Below are positions 8,783-17,159 of a stretch of DNA of 64,000 nucleotides, one piece after another (position 1 is the first letter of the stretch; each line of letters starts with the position of its first letter). Below the pieces are notes generated by a model. That model did no database searches. It had not been told where the DNA came from and saw nothing but the letters and a program-made list of their open reading frames with translations. Source of the stretch: Akkermansia muciniphila. GTDB taxonomy: Bacteria > Verrucomicrobiota > Verrucomicrobiia > Verrucomicrobiales > Akkermansiaceae. The stretch covers positions 1-64,000 of the forward strand of contig SFDX01000005.1 of the NCBI GenBank assembly GCA_004557455.1, given 5' to 3'. Both the position numbers and the translations under genes were made by a program.

Positions 8783-9289
8783 TTACTCGGCGGCGGGGAT
8801 TTCATCCACGGCCACGGCGACGGCCTCGGCCACTTCGCCCTTCACCTCGAGGACCACCTTGATGATGGCGGTGACCTCCGGGTGCAGCTTGGCCTCCACC
8901 TCGTAGGTGCCGGACTTCTTGATCGGCTTCTCGAGATCGATGGTGTGGCGGTCGATGGTGATGCCCAAGGCAGCGAGGCCCTCCGCAATCTGCTGGTTGG
9001 TGATGGCGCCGAATACCTTGCCGTTCTCGCCGGCCTCGAGGACGAGGTTGACCGTGACGGCGGCGATCTTGGAGGCGAGCTCGCGGAAGTTAGCCAGCTC
9101 AGCGGCCTCGCGCTCGGCACGCTTCTTCTGAAGCATGTTGATGAAGCGCTGGTTGGCCGGGGTGGCTTCGAACGCAAGACCCTGCGGGATGAGGAAGTTG
9201 CGGCCGTAGCCGGCCTTCACGGTAACAAGGTCGGCTTCACAGCCCAGACCTTCAATCTTTGTAGCGAGAATAACTTGCATGTGTGCCAT
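8783..9289 (-). CDS. rplI: 50S ribosomal protein bL9
   Basis: A 168-residue protein of the large ribosomal subunit near the L1 stalk, binding 23S rRNA. The N-terminal domain (MQVILATKIEGLG...G-Y-G-R-N-F-L-I-P) is the family signature, followed by the long connecting helix and the C-terminal domain. It begins at 9289 (MAHMQV) or at the internal ATG at 9280; the second matches most bL9 proteins. It stands alone rather than beside rpsF/rpsR. The C-terminal tail is slightly extended and rich in Val, Ala and Glu. Confidence 0.96.
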   Translation of the reverse strand: MAHMQVILATKIEGLGCEADLVTVKAGYGRNFLIPQGLAFEATPANQRFINMLQKKRAEREAAELANFRELASKIAAVTVNLVLEAGENGKVFGAITNQQIAEGLAALGITIDRHTIDLEKPIKKSGTYEVEAKLHPEVTAIIKVVLEVKGEVAEAVAVAVDEIPAAE

Positions 9290-9320
9290 AACTCAATAAA
9301 TGGGGTTAAGGTGAGCGCCC

Positions 9321-9349
9321 CTTATACACCCTTTGCCCCCCGCTGTCAA
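9321..9349 (-). promoter_or_regulatory. Promoter of rplI
   Basis: TTGACA (9349-9344) and TATAAG (9326-9321) with a 17-bp spacer on the minus strand; the leader is about 25-35 bases. Confidence 0.85.
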
Positions 9350-9429
9350 GCACAACTTACGCCGACAGACCATTTTTTTCGCAGAAGGAGACCTCACACC
9401 GCAGTGGTAGTCGGCCCCGAGAGCAAATG

Positions 9430-9622
9430 GACCGCGGAATAAAAGGAATTTTCGGAAAGTTTGAGGTGTGCCGAGCTTGCTACAGACTGCATGCCGCTGG
9501 GGTGGGAGGCTCCTTGGTTATGTTAATAAAATTCTGAAGCTACCTACAATGAATGTGCTCCGATGTCTTGGCTGAGAGCAGCATGATATACAGTCTCCGA
9601 AAATTCCTTTCATTCCGCGGTC
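9430..9622. repeat. ~193-bp inverted-end intergenic repeat, copy R3
   Basis: The same inverted arms as R1 and R2, but with the interior reversed. The segment GAAGCTACCTACAATGAA appears here on the plus strand, as in R4 (~32264), and its complement in R2. Together with outer GGAGACCTCACACCGC and GGCGGCGTGAAGTCTC boxes it fills 9385-9706. Confidence 0.8.
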
Positions 9623-9711
9623 AGAATCCCTCCCGCGCGCTATCACCCCGGCGGCGTGAAGTCTCATGCCCCGTCTGCCAAGCTCTGCTGTTCGGGGAAT
9701 CCGCGGTGGGG

Positions 9712-10311
9712 TCAGCGCTTCTTGCGCTGCTGCATCTTCTCCAAGTTGGCGTACATGTTATTGCAGTGGCGGTAGCCGCGGCGCTGAGCGAGTTTCTCCA
9801 TGCTCTCGCGGGAGGAACCCCACTTAATCACCTCGATCTCCACCACGCGGGTGCCCCAGCTGCGCATCAGCGCCTTGGTCGGCTGGTAAATATCGATGGT
9901 GGCGGTGCCCACCAGCGCGCTGCCGTAGTCATCCACCGTGTAGATATAGGGCTGGCCCTTGATCTTGAACTGCGTCCCCAGAGGATAGACGGACCAATCC
10001 GCCGCCGCGCTGCGGTGGGTGTCCGAGTAGTTCAGGCGAGTACCGGAAGCCGAGCGGGGGCCGTAGGCCAAGTGGTCGCCCTCGGTGTGAGTGTAAGCCG
10101 TGGTGCGCACGGCACGGACGGTCTGCTTGGGGTGGTAGAAAGGCATCTTGTGTTTATCCCGCCCCAAGTTGGGCAGGCCGGTGCTGGGCCGGGTAGCTGT
10201 GGTGGGAGCAGCGGGGGGCACAAAGCCCGAGCTGAGCGCCTGTGCTTGCGCCGCAGGCAGCAGGCAGAAGAGGGCCACCAGTGCGGCGGCAAGTGTTTTC
10301 AGAGATGTCAT
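9712..10311 (-). CDS. Secreted 3D-domain (RlpA/MltA-like) protein
   Basis: A 199-residue protein. The ATG at 10311 starts a clear signal peptide (MTSLKTLAAALVALFCLLPAAQA); the frame is open upstream but lacks features there, and the promoter at 10396-10424 supports this start. Residues ~100-170 contain a 3D domain, Y-P-L-G-T-x-F ... V-D-D-Y-G-S-A-L ... T-I-D-I-Y, with the conserved aspartates of the double-psi barrel found in MltA and RlpA-like lytic transglycosylases. A role in peptidoglycan processing is likely from the family; the substrate is unknown. The last ~35 residues are basic (QQRKKR). Confidence 0.8.
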   Translation of the reverse strand: MTSLKTLAAALVALFCLLPAAQAQALSSGFVPPAAPTTATRPSTGLPNLGRDKHKMPFYHPKQTVRAVRTTAYTHTEGDHLAYGPRSASGTRLNYSDTHRSAAADWSVYPLGTQFKIKGQPYIYTVDDYGSALVGTATIDIYQPTKALMRSWGTRVVEIEVIKWGSSRESMEKLAQRRGYRHCNNMYANLEKMQQRKKR

Positions 10312-10395
10312 GTCGTCTTGGGGAAATGTTCGGGTGCGCCTCATGCGCGAGCTCCCGCAGGCCGTCGTGCGGCACGCCGTTGCGAAAGCGCGGGG

Positions 10396-10424
10396 ATTGT
10401 ACCACGGAACGGCCCCTTCGTCAA
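10396..10424 (-). promoter_or_regulatory. Promoter of the 3D-domain gene
   Basis: TTGACG (10424-10419), 17-bp spacer, TACAAT (10401-10396) on the minus strand; the leader to the ATG at 10311 is about 78 bases. Confidence 0.8.
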
Positions 10425-10667
10425 GCCCTAAATGCTCCGGAGCTTCCGCATCGGCCTCCGACTCCTGATTCCCTTGCGCGATTAGCAAAACGAACGCCCT
10501 TCTGCTGCATCCTCTAATCCGTTGATACACGGCGCTGAACGGTCCGAGAAGCCGCCGGAAAATGTTGGACTTCTTGCCGCCCCGCCCGGCTCCGTCCCCC
10601 TCCCTGCGGGTATTTCGGAAAAACGAATCAAATGCCGACACCCCCGGAAAACAGGTGCAGAAAGAGA

Positions 10668-10696
10668 TTGACACCCCCGCGCGCGCCTGCTAAAAT
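10668..10696 (+). promoter_or_regulatory. Leaderless-type promoter of ppa
   Basis: TTGACA (10668-10673), 17-bp spacer, TAAAAT (10691-10696), then 9 bases to the ATG at 10706. The expected start site is 1-4 bases before the ATG, leaving no room for a Shine-Dalgarno sequence. Confidence 0.85.
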
Positions 10697-10705
10697 GCAA
10701 GAGTT

Positions 10706-11218
10706 ATGAGAACCATTGAAGCACGCATAGAGATCCCGATGGGAAGTCGCAACAAGTACGAGATCGATGAAAAGACCGGCCACATCAAGCTGGATCGCGT
10801 GCTCTACTCCTCCGTTTACTACCCCGCGGAGTACGGCTATGTGGAGGGGACGCGGTATTTGGACGGCGACCCGCTGGACATCTTGGTGTTCACCTCCTCG
10901 CCCACCTTCCCCGGCTGCTATGTGGACTGCCGCATTGTGGGCGGCCTTAACATGATTGACTGCGGCCAACCGGACGTGAAGATCTTGGCCGTCAACTGCG
11001 GCGACCCGCGCTACGACCACGTCCGCGAGCTGGCCGACCTGCCGCCCCACTATCTGGCCGAGATTCAGAATTTCTTCCGCACCTACAAAACCCTGCAGAA
11101 CAAGAAGACCGAGGTAGGGGACTTCTTTGACAGCGCCACCGCCTTCCGGATCATCGACGAATCCTTCGACCGCTTCCGCGCCGAGCAAACAAACGCCGCG
11201 CCCCCGGAGGGAGCCTGA
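10706..11218 (+). CDS. ppa: Inorganic pyrophosphatase, family I
   Basis: A 170-residue soluble enzyme hydrolysing pyrophosphate to phosphate and so pulling biosynthetic reactions forward. The N-terminal I-E-I-P-x-G-S-x-N-K-Y-E and the signature D-G-D-P-L-D-I-L-V (residues ~53-61, metal-binding aspartates) are clear, and the later D-D-P-R-Y segment appears as G-D-P-R-Y. Length is that of bacterial family I enzymes. The start is fixed by the promoter, whose -10 box is 9 bases upstream, so the mRNA is probably leaderless. It is monocistronic, with a separate promoter for the next gene. Confidence 0.95.
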   Translation: MRTIEARIEIPMGSRNKYEIDEKTGHIKLDRVLYSSVYYPAEYGYVEGTRYLDGDPLDILVFTSSPTFPGCYVDCRIVGGLNMIDCGQPDVKILAVNCGDPRYDHVRELADLPPHYLAEIQNFFRTYKTLQNKKTEVGDFFDSATAFRIIDESFDRFRAEQTNAAPPEGA

Positions 11219-11282
11219 CACCCCGCCGGGCCCGGGGACGTGACTCCTGCCTGCGAATTGTGTCAGTGCCGGGCGAATTTGC

Positions 11283-11311
11283 TTGCCATCCGGTGCGGGG
11301 GCAGTTACAAT
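11283..11311 (+). promoter_or_regulatory. Leaderless-type promoter of the RelE-fold gene
   Basis: TTGCCA (11283-11288), 17-bp spacer, TACAAT (11306-11311), then exactly 6 bases to the GTG at 11318. It decides the start of the next gene. Confidence 0.8.
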
Positions 11312-11317
11312 GAAGAC

Positions 11318-11683
11318 GTGCACCAGATTGTTTTCAATGAGATAAGCGCCGGGGAGCTTTCTGCCATCCCCACCATGGATCAGTTGGAGCTCATGGAGGG
11401 ATTTCAGGTGGATGAAGAGTCCCTGGAGAAGGGAGAAGCCGGCAGCGCCTTCGGTTGCGTAGCGCGCGGCGGCAGCAAGATTTACCGCTACCGCACGGGG
11501 GAATACCGTGTCTATTTTACGATTGAGGACGAGAAGATCGTCATTCAGCGCGTACTGCATGCCAACTCGCTGAAGGACTTCCTCTTCCGCTCCGGCACCG
11601 GCGGAACGGAGGACCAGAAGCTGGCGGGCTCCCGCAAGTTCTGGCAGCTCATCGAGGCCGGCCAAAAGGCCCCGCGCAAGTAA
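11318..11683 (+). CDS. RelE/ParE-fold-like protein with no antitoxin beside it
   Basis: About 121 residues from the GTG at 11318, which sits 6 bases after a consensus -10 box; the open frame upstream would be untranscribed. Residues ~50-85 read G-S-K-I-Y-R-Y-R-T-G-E-Y-R-V-Y-F ... I-V-I-Q-R-V-L-H, the pattern of the RelE/ParE toxin core (basic strand, E-Y-R-V, then a valine strand). No antitoxin-like small gene is adjacent; the next genes are an ABC permease and a Sel1 protein. It may be a domesticated RelE-like mRNA-interacting protein or only share the fold. The N-terminus is acidic, unlike a typical toxin. Confidence 0.6.
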   Translation: MHQIVFNEISAGELSAIPTMDQLELMEGFQVDEESLEKGEAGSAFGCVARGGSKIYRYRTGEYRVYFTIEDEKIVIQRVLHANSLKDFLFRSGTGGTEDQKLAGSRKFWQLIEAGQKAPRK

Positions 11684-11695
11684 GGCATACCCGGC

Positions 11696-12601
11696 ATGGC
11701 CGGAACCCACAGCAGCATACCCGGAAGCCCCGCGCGCATCGCCGCGGTGGCGGGCAGCACCTTCACGCAGTTGGTGCGCATGCGCCTGTTTTTGGTGCCT
11801 GCGGCCTTTGCCCTGTGCTTCTTGGGGCTGCAGTTCATCCCTTTTCACGACACCCTGGGCATCGAGTTCCGCGGGGTGCAGCAGCTGCAACTGCTCAAGG
11901 ATATAGGGACGGGCTGCATGCTGGTCGTGGGTCTGCTTTTCTGCGTCTCCTCCACGGCGCTGTTGATACCCAAGGACGTGGAGGAACGCATTCTCTACAC
12001 GATTCTCTCCAAACCCGTGCCGCGCTTTGATTACCTGGCGGGGAAGGTGCTGGGTGTGCTGCTGCTGCTGGGGCTGTTGCTGCTGGGGATGGATGCGCTG
12101 GTGTGCCTGCTGCTGTGGGTGCGCGAGGGCAGCATGCAGCAGGAGCTGGTGACCGCCCTCAGCGCGCGCGGTTTAGGGGCCGCGGAGGCCGAGCCATACC
12201 TCACCGCCCTGCGGGAGGCCGCCTCTCCCGCAGGCATGCAGGCCGGTATCGCGTCCATGTTCCTGGGTTTTGCCGTGCTCACCACGCTCACGCTGCTCAT
12301 CTCCTGCTTTACCAGCGGCACGATTGTCAGCATTATCTTTGCCCTGGGCGCCTACCTGATCGGCAGCCTGCAGGACACCCTCTTCCGCGCCCTCTCGCCC
12401 GTGGGGCACGGCATGTCTGCCGGCATGCAGGTGGCGCAGCATGCGATGGCCGGCGTGTTGCCGGATTTCTCCCTCTTCTTTGCGGCAGAGCCCGCCGCCA
12501 CCCCACCGGGGCTGCTCTGGCGCCTTGCGCTGTTAGCCGTGGGGTACATGCTGCTGCACCTGGCGACGGCCACATGGATTTTCAACCGCAAAGAGTTTTA
12601 G
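11696..12601 (+). CDS. ABC-2 type transporter permease
   Basis: A 301-residue integral membrane protein with six or so hydrophobic segments (around residues 30-50, 75-95, 115-140, 185-210, 215-235 and 275-295). A cytoplasmic start and the stretch K-D-V-E-E-R-I-L-Y-T-I-L-S-K-P-V-P-R are typical of ABC-2 permeases of the multicopper-maturation/antibiotic-export type. It ends N-R-K-E-F, also typical. No ATPase gene lies beside it, so the partner must be elsewhere. It follows the RelE-fold gene by 12 bases and may share its transcript. Substrate unknown. Confidence 0.8.
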   Translation: MAGTHSSIPGSPARIAAVAGSTFTQLVRMRLFLVPAAFALCFLGLQFIPFHDTLGIEFRGVQQLQLLKDIGTGCMLVVGLLFCVSSTALLIPKDVEERILYTILSKPVPRFDYLAGKVLGVLLLLGLLLLGMDALVCLLLWVREGSMQQELVTALSARGLGAAEAEPYLTALREAASPAGMQAGIASMFLGFAVLTTLTLLISCFTSGTIVSIIFALGAYLIGSLQDTLFRALSPVGHGMSAGMQVAQHAMAGVLPDFSLFFAAEPAATPPGLLWRLALLAVGYMLLHLATATWIFNRKEF

Positions 12602-12606
12602 CAGCC

Positions 12607-13005
12607 ATGAAAGACCTGCTCCGAGCCGCAGCCGACGGCGACCCCGCGGCCTGCCTGATGCTGGCGAAGCGCCTGTTGCGCGGCCGCGGCTGCACCCGCA
12701 ATTATGAACAGGCCGTGCAATGGTTCGATGCCGCCGCCCGCGCCGGTTCCGTCGATGCCCTCTACCAACTCGGTAAATGCTACCTGAAGGGAATCGGCTG
12801 CCCCAGGGACCCCGCCGGTGCCGTCTCCTGCCTGGAGCGCGCCGCCCGCGCCGGCCATGCCGCCGCCGCCCTGCGTCTGGGCACCTGCTTTGCGGAGGGC
12901 ACCGGCGCCCCCCGCTGCCGTGAGCTGGCTGCCTATTGGTTCCGCATTGCCGCCGCCCGGGGCGAATCCCGCGCCGCGGAATGCCTCCTGCGCCTCCGGG
13001 GTTGA
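12607..13005 (+). CDS. Small Sel1-repeat protein
   Basis: 132 residues made of about three Sel1-like (TPR-related) repeats with the motif A-x-x-L-G-x-x-Y/C-x-x-G-x-G at intervals of ~36 residues (for example L-G-K-C-Y-L-K-G-I-G and L-G-T-C-F-A-E-G-T-G). There is no signal peptide. Sel1 repeats mediate protein contacts. It begins 5 bases after the permease stop, so the two are probably co-expressed. The frame remains open upstream inside the permease gene, but that reading is a shadow. Confidence 0.75.
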   Translation: MKDLLRAAADGDPAACLMLAKRLLRGRGCTRNYEQAVQWFDAAARAGSVDALYQLGKCYLKGIGCPRDPAGAVSCLERAARAGHAAAALRLGTCFAEGTGAPRCRELAAYWFRIAAARGESRAAECLLRLRG

Positions 13006-13143
13006 CGGAGCTTCCTTGCCTCGTGCCCCCTCCTTTTGTCCGTCGCCCCGAGCACCCGGTGTGCTCCTCTGCCCTGAAAACAGCGAACCCCGCCCTGCGT
13101 ACCTTGCAGAGCGGGGTTGCCGTACCAATGAACCGGTAGGAGC

Positions 13144-15945
13144 TTACGGACGGGCCAGACCGTCATCCGGGAAGAGGCCCGGAGCAGGGTTCGTGGCGGC
13201 ACCGTCGGCAGCGGAGGTGGTAGCGCGACCGCGAACAGGCTGACCCGTGGGGCTGATCTTCTCAGCCGTCACAAAGATCACCAGGTTCTTGCGGGTGTGG
13301 CTCTCTGCCTCACTGCGGAAGAGACGGCCCACAAGGGGCAGGTCACCGAAGACGGGCACCTTATCCTCCACCTTCTGCACTTGGTCCTCAATCATACCAC
13401 CGATGGCGATGGTGTGACCGTCGAAGATGCAGGGGTTGGTGTTGACATAGCGACGGCTGAACACCGGCATATCGATGCGGTTCTCCGTCAGCACGGTGGG
13501 ATCCGGAGCCACATAGCCCACGGGCGGGTTCTCCGGCGTAGCGGCCGGGGCCACAATCGGGGAGCCGAAGTTCACGAAGCCCTCGAAGTCCACCACTCGC
13601 ACCTCGAAGCGCTGGAAGCGGATGACATCGTCATTCATCTCCGGGTCGATCCTGAAGCGCATCATCACGCCCACCTCCTCGGCTGCCCAGTCGCTCGGCG
13701 TAGCACCGGCGGCCACGGCAGAGCCGTCACGCACGTCGTTCGGAATCTGCGGCGCATCGTAGGCCATCGGGTAGATGAAGCGGCGCACCACCTCAATCTT
13801 CGCGGCACCGTCATCCTCCGACTGGTTCTGCACCATGTCATCCTGCGGGGAAGAGTACTCCAAACCATCCTCCGTGGGACGCACCACCAAGCTGGGAGCA
13901 GACATCACATCCACGCCCTTCTTCTGGGAGAGACCGCGCATGATGGCCTGGAAAGAACCCTTGTTGTAGATGCCGGAGAGCGAGAGGATGCCCGGGGCAG
14001 CCGTCTGGGCCACAGACTCCGCAGCGGAGCCGGCAGCGATGAGCTGCTTGAGCGAGTTACCCGTGATGGCACCCGTGCCCGTGCGCAGACCACCCGTGGC
14101 AAGACCGGCAATCTGGTCGCTGGTAGCACCGGAGGTGGAGGTGTAGGTGGGCCACTGGCCCATGTTCTTGTGGAAGTTCGAGTATGCAGAACCCGGCTGG
14201 GTGGCAAAGTCCGTCAGGCTGCGGGTGGTCGAAGCACCGTTGTTGGACACGCCGCCCAGGTATGTGGTGCCGGAGTTGTTGACCGAGAAGGGATTGACGA
14301 TCCAGTCAAAGCTCAGCTCCTCCGTGTTCTCCTGCGTCACCTCCACGAACTTGGTGCTCACCTTCACCATGTTGTACTGCTTGCTGTTGCCGTACTCGGT
14401 CAACGCGCAGTCCACAATGTCCAAGTCATCCTGGGTGCTGTAAACGGTCAGCGTACGGGTGCTGCGGGAGTACTGGGCGAAGGAACCCTTCGGGAAAGAG
14501 AGACCCTGCTCGCGCAGAGAGGCCTTCGCGTCGATGCGAGCGGACTTCTTGGCACCGCCGCTGTCGCCGTAGCCCTCATCATCCTCCTCGTCCTCGTCAC
14601 CGCCGCCGGCGGAGGTGAAGAAATCGCTGGAGACGTTGTTCCATTGACGGCGGATGAGCTTCTCATTGCCACCGACGGCGGGGTACACCTCCACGGCGTT
14701 CTCCTCCACACGGAACTTGCAACCGGCCTGGTCGCACATGCGCTCCAGCAATTCACGGGCGGTGATGTTGTCCAGACGCAGGGCGCGGATAACGGCGGGC
14801 GGAGCCTGCTCCACCACGGTGCGGGGCCCGGAGGAAGCGGGCTCCTCCTCCTCACCCTCCTCTTCCTCTTCCTCGCCGTCCTCTTCCTCTTCGCCATCGC
14901 TGCTGCTTGCGGCGGGCGTCGGGGCCGGGGCAGGGGCGGAAGCGGGCTTGCTGAAAATGAAGTTCACCTGAGAGCCGTTCTTGCGCGTCTCGTTGCGCAG
15001 GAAGTCCAGCGCGTCCTCCATGGCGGTGTCCTCAAAGTTGACACTGGCGATGCGGATGCGGTTCAGTGCGTCCTCGATGCGCATCTGGCCGGGGGTAACG
15101 GCGGGCTCGCTGGAGCCGGTCGGGCCCAGATCCACATCCGGCAGATCCGTGGAGTTGCTCTCCTCCCACATGGCATCCACAGCCTTGAGCATAGCGGCGC
15201 GGGCAGAGCGGCGGGCATCCCCGTAGTACTGCATCTGGCGCTTGCTGACCTTCTCCTGCATCTGGCGCGCAGCGCGGTTGTAGGGGTCAATCTTCAGCAC
15301 GCGGTCGCACTCGGCATACGCATTCTCGTACTTGGCCAAATCGTAGTAGCCCTGGGCGAGGGTCAGCAGGCGCTGCACCTCGTTGACGTCGCGCACGTGC
15401 TGCGGCGTCAGGGCCGGGTTGTTGCGGATCGGGTCGCGGAGCTGCTCCAGCGTCTTCTTGGCCAGCTTGTTGTCCGGCGTGCGGGCGATGACATGCAGCA
15501 GGAGCTGCTCGGCATCGTCATAGCGGCCGGCCTTGCTGTACTCTACGGAGACAGCGATGGCGGCCGTGTCCAAGCAATCCACGATGTGCTGCTGCAGCTT
15601 CTTGGTTGCCGGGGCCTTGGGAATCACTTTCCAGGCGGCCTCAAACTTCTCGTATGCTTCCTTGTACTTCTTGGCATCGTACAGGGTGCGGCCCTCCTGC
15701 AGGTATTGCAGGGACTGCTGGCGGTCCGCCTCGCGGCGAGCGGCCTCGCGCTGCTCGATGGAGTCAGTCTGGCCGCCGATTTGAGAGGCATAGCGGGCCT
15801 CCGGTCCTACGATGCTGGTACCCGATGCGGTGGATGTGCTCACGTATCCCGGCGTGCCCGCTCCTGCCGATACAGACGGGCAGGTGAGGGCGATGGCCGC
15901 AAGGATCATGGCACTCTTTGAGTTGATGAGAGGTGAATGGTTCAT
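13144..15945 (-). CDS. Secretin-like outer-membrane protein (Amuc_1098-type)
   Basis: 933 residues with a signal peptide (to about residue 27). A periplasmic N-domain region with TPR-like helices (residues ~65-250) follows, then two very acidic low-complexity tracts (one of mostly Glu near residues 350-370, another D-E-D-E-E-D-D-E near 460). The C-terminal secretin core ends with V-P-V-F-G-D-L-P-L-V-G-R-L-F ... T-R-K-N-L-V-I-F-V-T, the signature of type II/IV secretins. By family it forms a gated outer-membrane ring. Its place beside a PilM-like gene and an Amuc_1100-like gene matches the A. muciniphila locus implicated in pilus-like structures. It lies 80 bases after the Amuc_1099-like gene and may be co-transcribed. 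An imperfect hairpin follows at 13086-13118. Confidence 0.9.
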   Translation of the reverse strand: MNHSPLINSKSAMILAAIALTCPSVSAGAGTPGYVSTSTASGTSIVGPEARYASQIGGQTDSIEQREAARREADRQQSLQYLQEGRTLYDAKKYKEAYEKFEAAWKVIPKAPATKKLQQHIVDCLDTAAIAVSVEYSKAGRYDDAEQLLLHVIARTPDNKLAKKTLEQLRDPIRNNPALTPQHVRDVNEVQRLLTLAQGYYDLAKYENAYAECDRVLKIDPYNRAARQMQEKVSKRQMQYYGDARRSARAAMLKAVDAMWEESNSTDLPDVDLGPTGSSEPAVTPGQMRIEDALNRIRIASVNFEDTAMEDALDFLRNETRKNGSQVNFIFSKPASAPAPAPTPAASSSDGEEEEDGEEEEEEGEEEEPASSGPRTVVEQAPPAVIRALRLDNITARELLERMCDQAGCKFRVEENAVEVYPAVGGNEKLIRRQWNNVSSDFFTSAGGGDEDEEDDEGYGDSGGAKKSARIDAKASLREQGLSFPKGSFAQYSRSTRTLTVYSTQDDLDIVDCALTEYGNSKQYNMVKVSTKFVEVTQENTEELSFDWIVNPFSVNNSGTTYLGGVSNNGASTTRSLTDFATQPGSAYSNFHKNMGQWPTYTSTSGATSDQIAGLATGGLRTGTGAITGNSLKQLIAAGSAAESVAQTAAPGILSLSGIYNKGSFQAIMRGLSQKKGVDVMSAPSLVVRPTEDGLEYSSPQDDMVQNQSEDDGAAKIEVVRRFIYPMAYDAPQIPNDVRDGSAVAAGATPSDWAAEEVGVMMRFRIDPEMNDDVIRFQRFEVRVVDFEGFVNFGSPIVAPAATPENPPVGYVAPDPTVLTENRIDMPVFSRRYVNTNPCIFDGHTIAIGGMIEDQVQKVEDKVPVFGDLPLVGRLFRSEAESHTRKNLVIFVTAEKISPTGQPVRGRATTSAADGAATNPAPGLFPDDGLARP
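14842..14898. repeat. Low-complexity CTC/CTT tract coding for poly-Glu in the secretin
   Basis: A run of CTC, CTT and CCT triplets on the plus strand encodes an almost pure Glu/Gly/Asp stretch in the secretin. Simple triplet runs of this kind can change length in frame. Confidence 0.7.
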
Positions 15946-16025
15946 GGTAATGCTTTATTTATGGCAGATTTTTCTCGCTTTGTAAAGTCTACAGTTTGTA
16001 TTTACGCAAAAAAACGGGATTTTTT

Positions 16026-17144
16026 TTAATTCTTGGGGGCTTTGAGGACCTGAACGGGGGTATCTGCCCCCTCCGGGAGGATGGAAACGGAGCTTCCCTT
16101 ACCGACGGCCTGGAAGCTGCATTTGATGGAGGAACCCGGCACGGTGAAGGAATCTCCCTTCCGGACGGTGATCTCCGTATTGGCGGCGGAACCGGCGGTA
16201 ACGCGGAGGGTGGCAGAGGTGATCTTGTATTGCAGGCCCTTCACGTTCGCCGCGTCCTTCTCATTGGCCTTCGGCTTACCGGCGCGCACCTTGACCGGCG
16301 CACTGTTCGGGAAGGTGTTGTCCTGCAGCACGATGACGTTCTCCTCATGCTTGCCCATGGAGTCGGTGAACTCCGCTTTCTCGAACCCGACGAGGGTGAA
16401 GCGGCTCTTCTCCTTGTCGTCGGCAGAGAGGGCGAATTTGTCCCCCGGCTTGAGGGTCAATTTGTTGATGGGGTTGAGGTCCGCTGCATTCTTAAAGACC
16501 TTTACGCCCACCTGCGCCGGTGCCGGCTCCGTAGCGAACATGGTGTCCGCCACAATGACGGCCTCGCTCGTCTGCGTACGCACCACCTCCAGCTTGGCGC
16601 CCTGCGGGGTCACCAAGGCGGGGTAGCTCGCGGCGTCATTCGGCTTGGTCTTGGCCAAAAACTCCTCCAAGTTGGTGAAGCCGTCGCCGTCCGAGTCTTT
16701 TTGCAGGGCATCGGATTGGGTAAACTCCTTGGCGAGTCCGTTGTTGAGGAACCAGAGGTTGGGCACGGGCGTGTTCTCTTCCCCGTAGCGGTGGATATCC
16801 ACGCTGTTTTTGCCGAGAATGTCAACGACAGCCGTGCGCACCTGCCCGCCGGCGTCCTTGTCTGCCAACTGCCAGAGGGGCAGGGAGAAGAAGGCCTGCG
16901 AGGTACGCGTTTTGTCCTCCGGCAGGGGGGCGGCCTTCAGCGTGGGGATGGCTGCGGCCTCCTGTGCGCCCTGCACGGCGGCTTGGGTATCCTTCGCTAT
17001 CTTGCTGCCGTTGGCGCTGACGCTGCCGTCGGGGGCTTGCGGGGCCTCCTTGGGGGCCCACACGAAAGCCATACCCGCTGCGGCCAGGCCCAGCAGGGCC
17101 CCTACGGTTACGATGGTTGCGGAAGTCTTCGATTGTGCATCCAT
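16026..17144 (-). CDS. Amuc_1099-like membrane-anchored periplasmic protein
   Basis: About 372 residues from ATG 17144 (an ATG at 17159 is an alternative). One N-terminal membrane segment (residues ~8-28) is followed by a soluble periplasmic part. It contains D-S-D-G-D-G-F-T-N-L-E-E-F, a thrombospondin-3/EF-hand-like calcium loop often seen in Verrucomicrobiota surface proteins. The rest is beta-rich (K-V-F-K-N-A-A-D-L-N-P, L-K-P-G-D-K-F). Position between the Amuc_1100-like gene and the secretin gene, and a single-pass topology, suggest it links the inner-membrane part to the secretin, like PilP-type alignment proteins. That role is inference. It starts 15 bases after the preceding gene's stop. 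Confidence 0.8.
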   Translation of the reverse strand: MDAQSKTSATIVTVGALLGLAAAGMAFVWAPKEAPQAPDGSVSANGSKIAKDTQAAVQGAQEAAAIPTLKAAPLPEDKTRTSQAFFSLPLWQLADKDAGGQVRTAVVDILGKNSVDIHRYGEENTPVPNLWFLNNGLAKEFTQSDALQKDSDGDGFTNLEEFLAKTKPNDAASYPALVTPQGAKLEVVRTQTSEAVIVADTMFATEPAPAQVGVKVFKNAADLNPINKLTLKPGDKFALSADDKEKSRFTLVGFEKAEFTDSMGKHEENVIVLQDNTFPNSAPVKVRAGKPKANEKDAANVKGLQYKITSATLRVTAGSAANTEITVRKGDSFTVPGSSIKCSFQAVGKGSSVSILPEGADTPVQVLKAPKN

Positions 17145-17159
17145 GGTATCAGAAAGCAA

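Noticed and set aside
13086..13118. Hairpin AACCCCGC...GCGGGGTT as a definite terminator of the secretin operon
   Set aside because: The stem is good but no T-run follows on the minus strand, so I mention it only in the secretin entry.
13297..15921. An 874-codon plus-strand frame opposite the secretin gene
   Set aside because: The composition (His/Gly/Leu/Arg/Val-rich, no domains) is that of an antisense shadow of a high-GC gene; the minus-strand secretin has clear family motifs.
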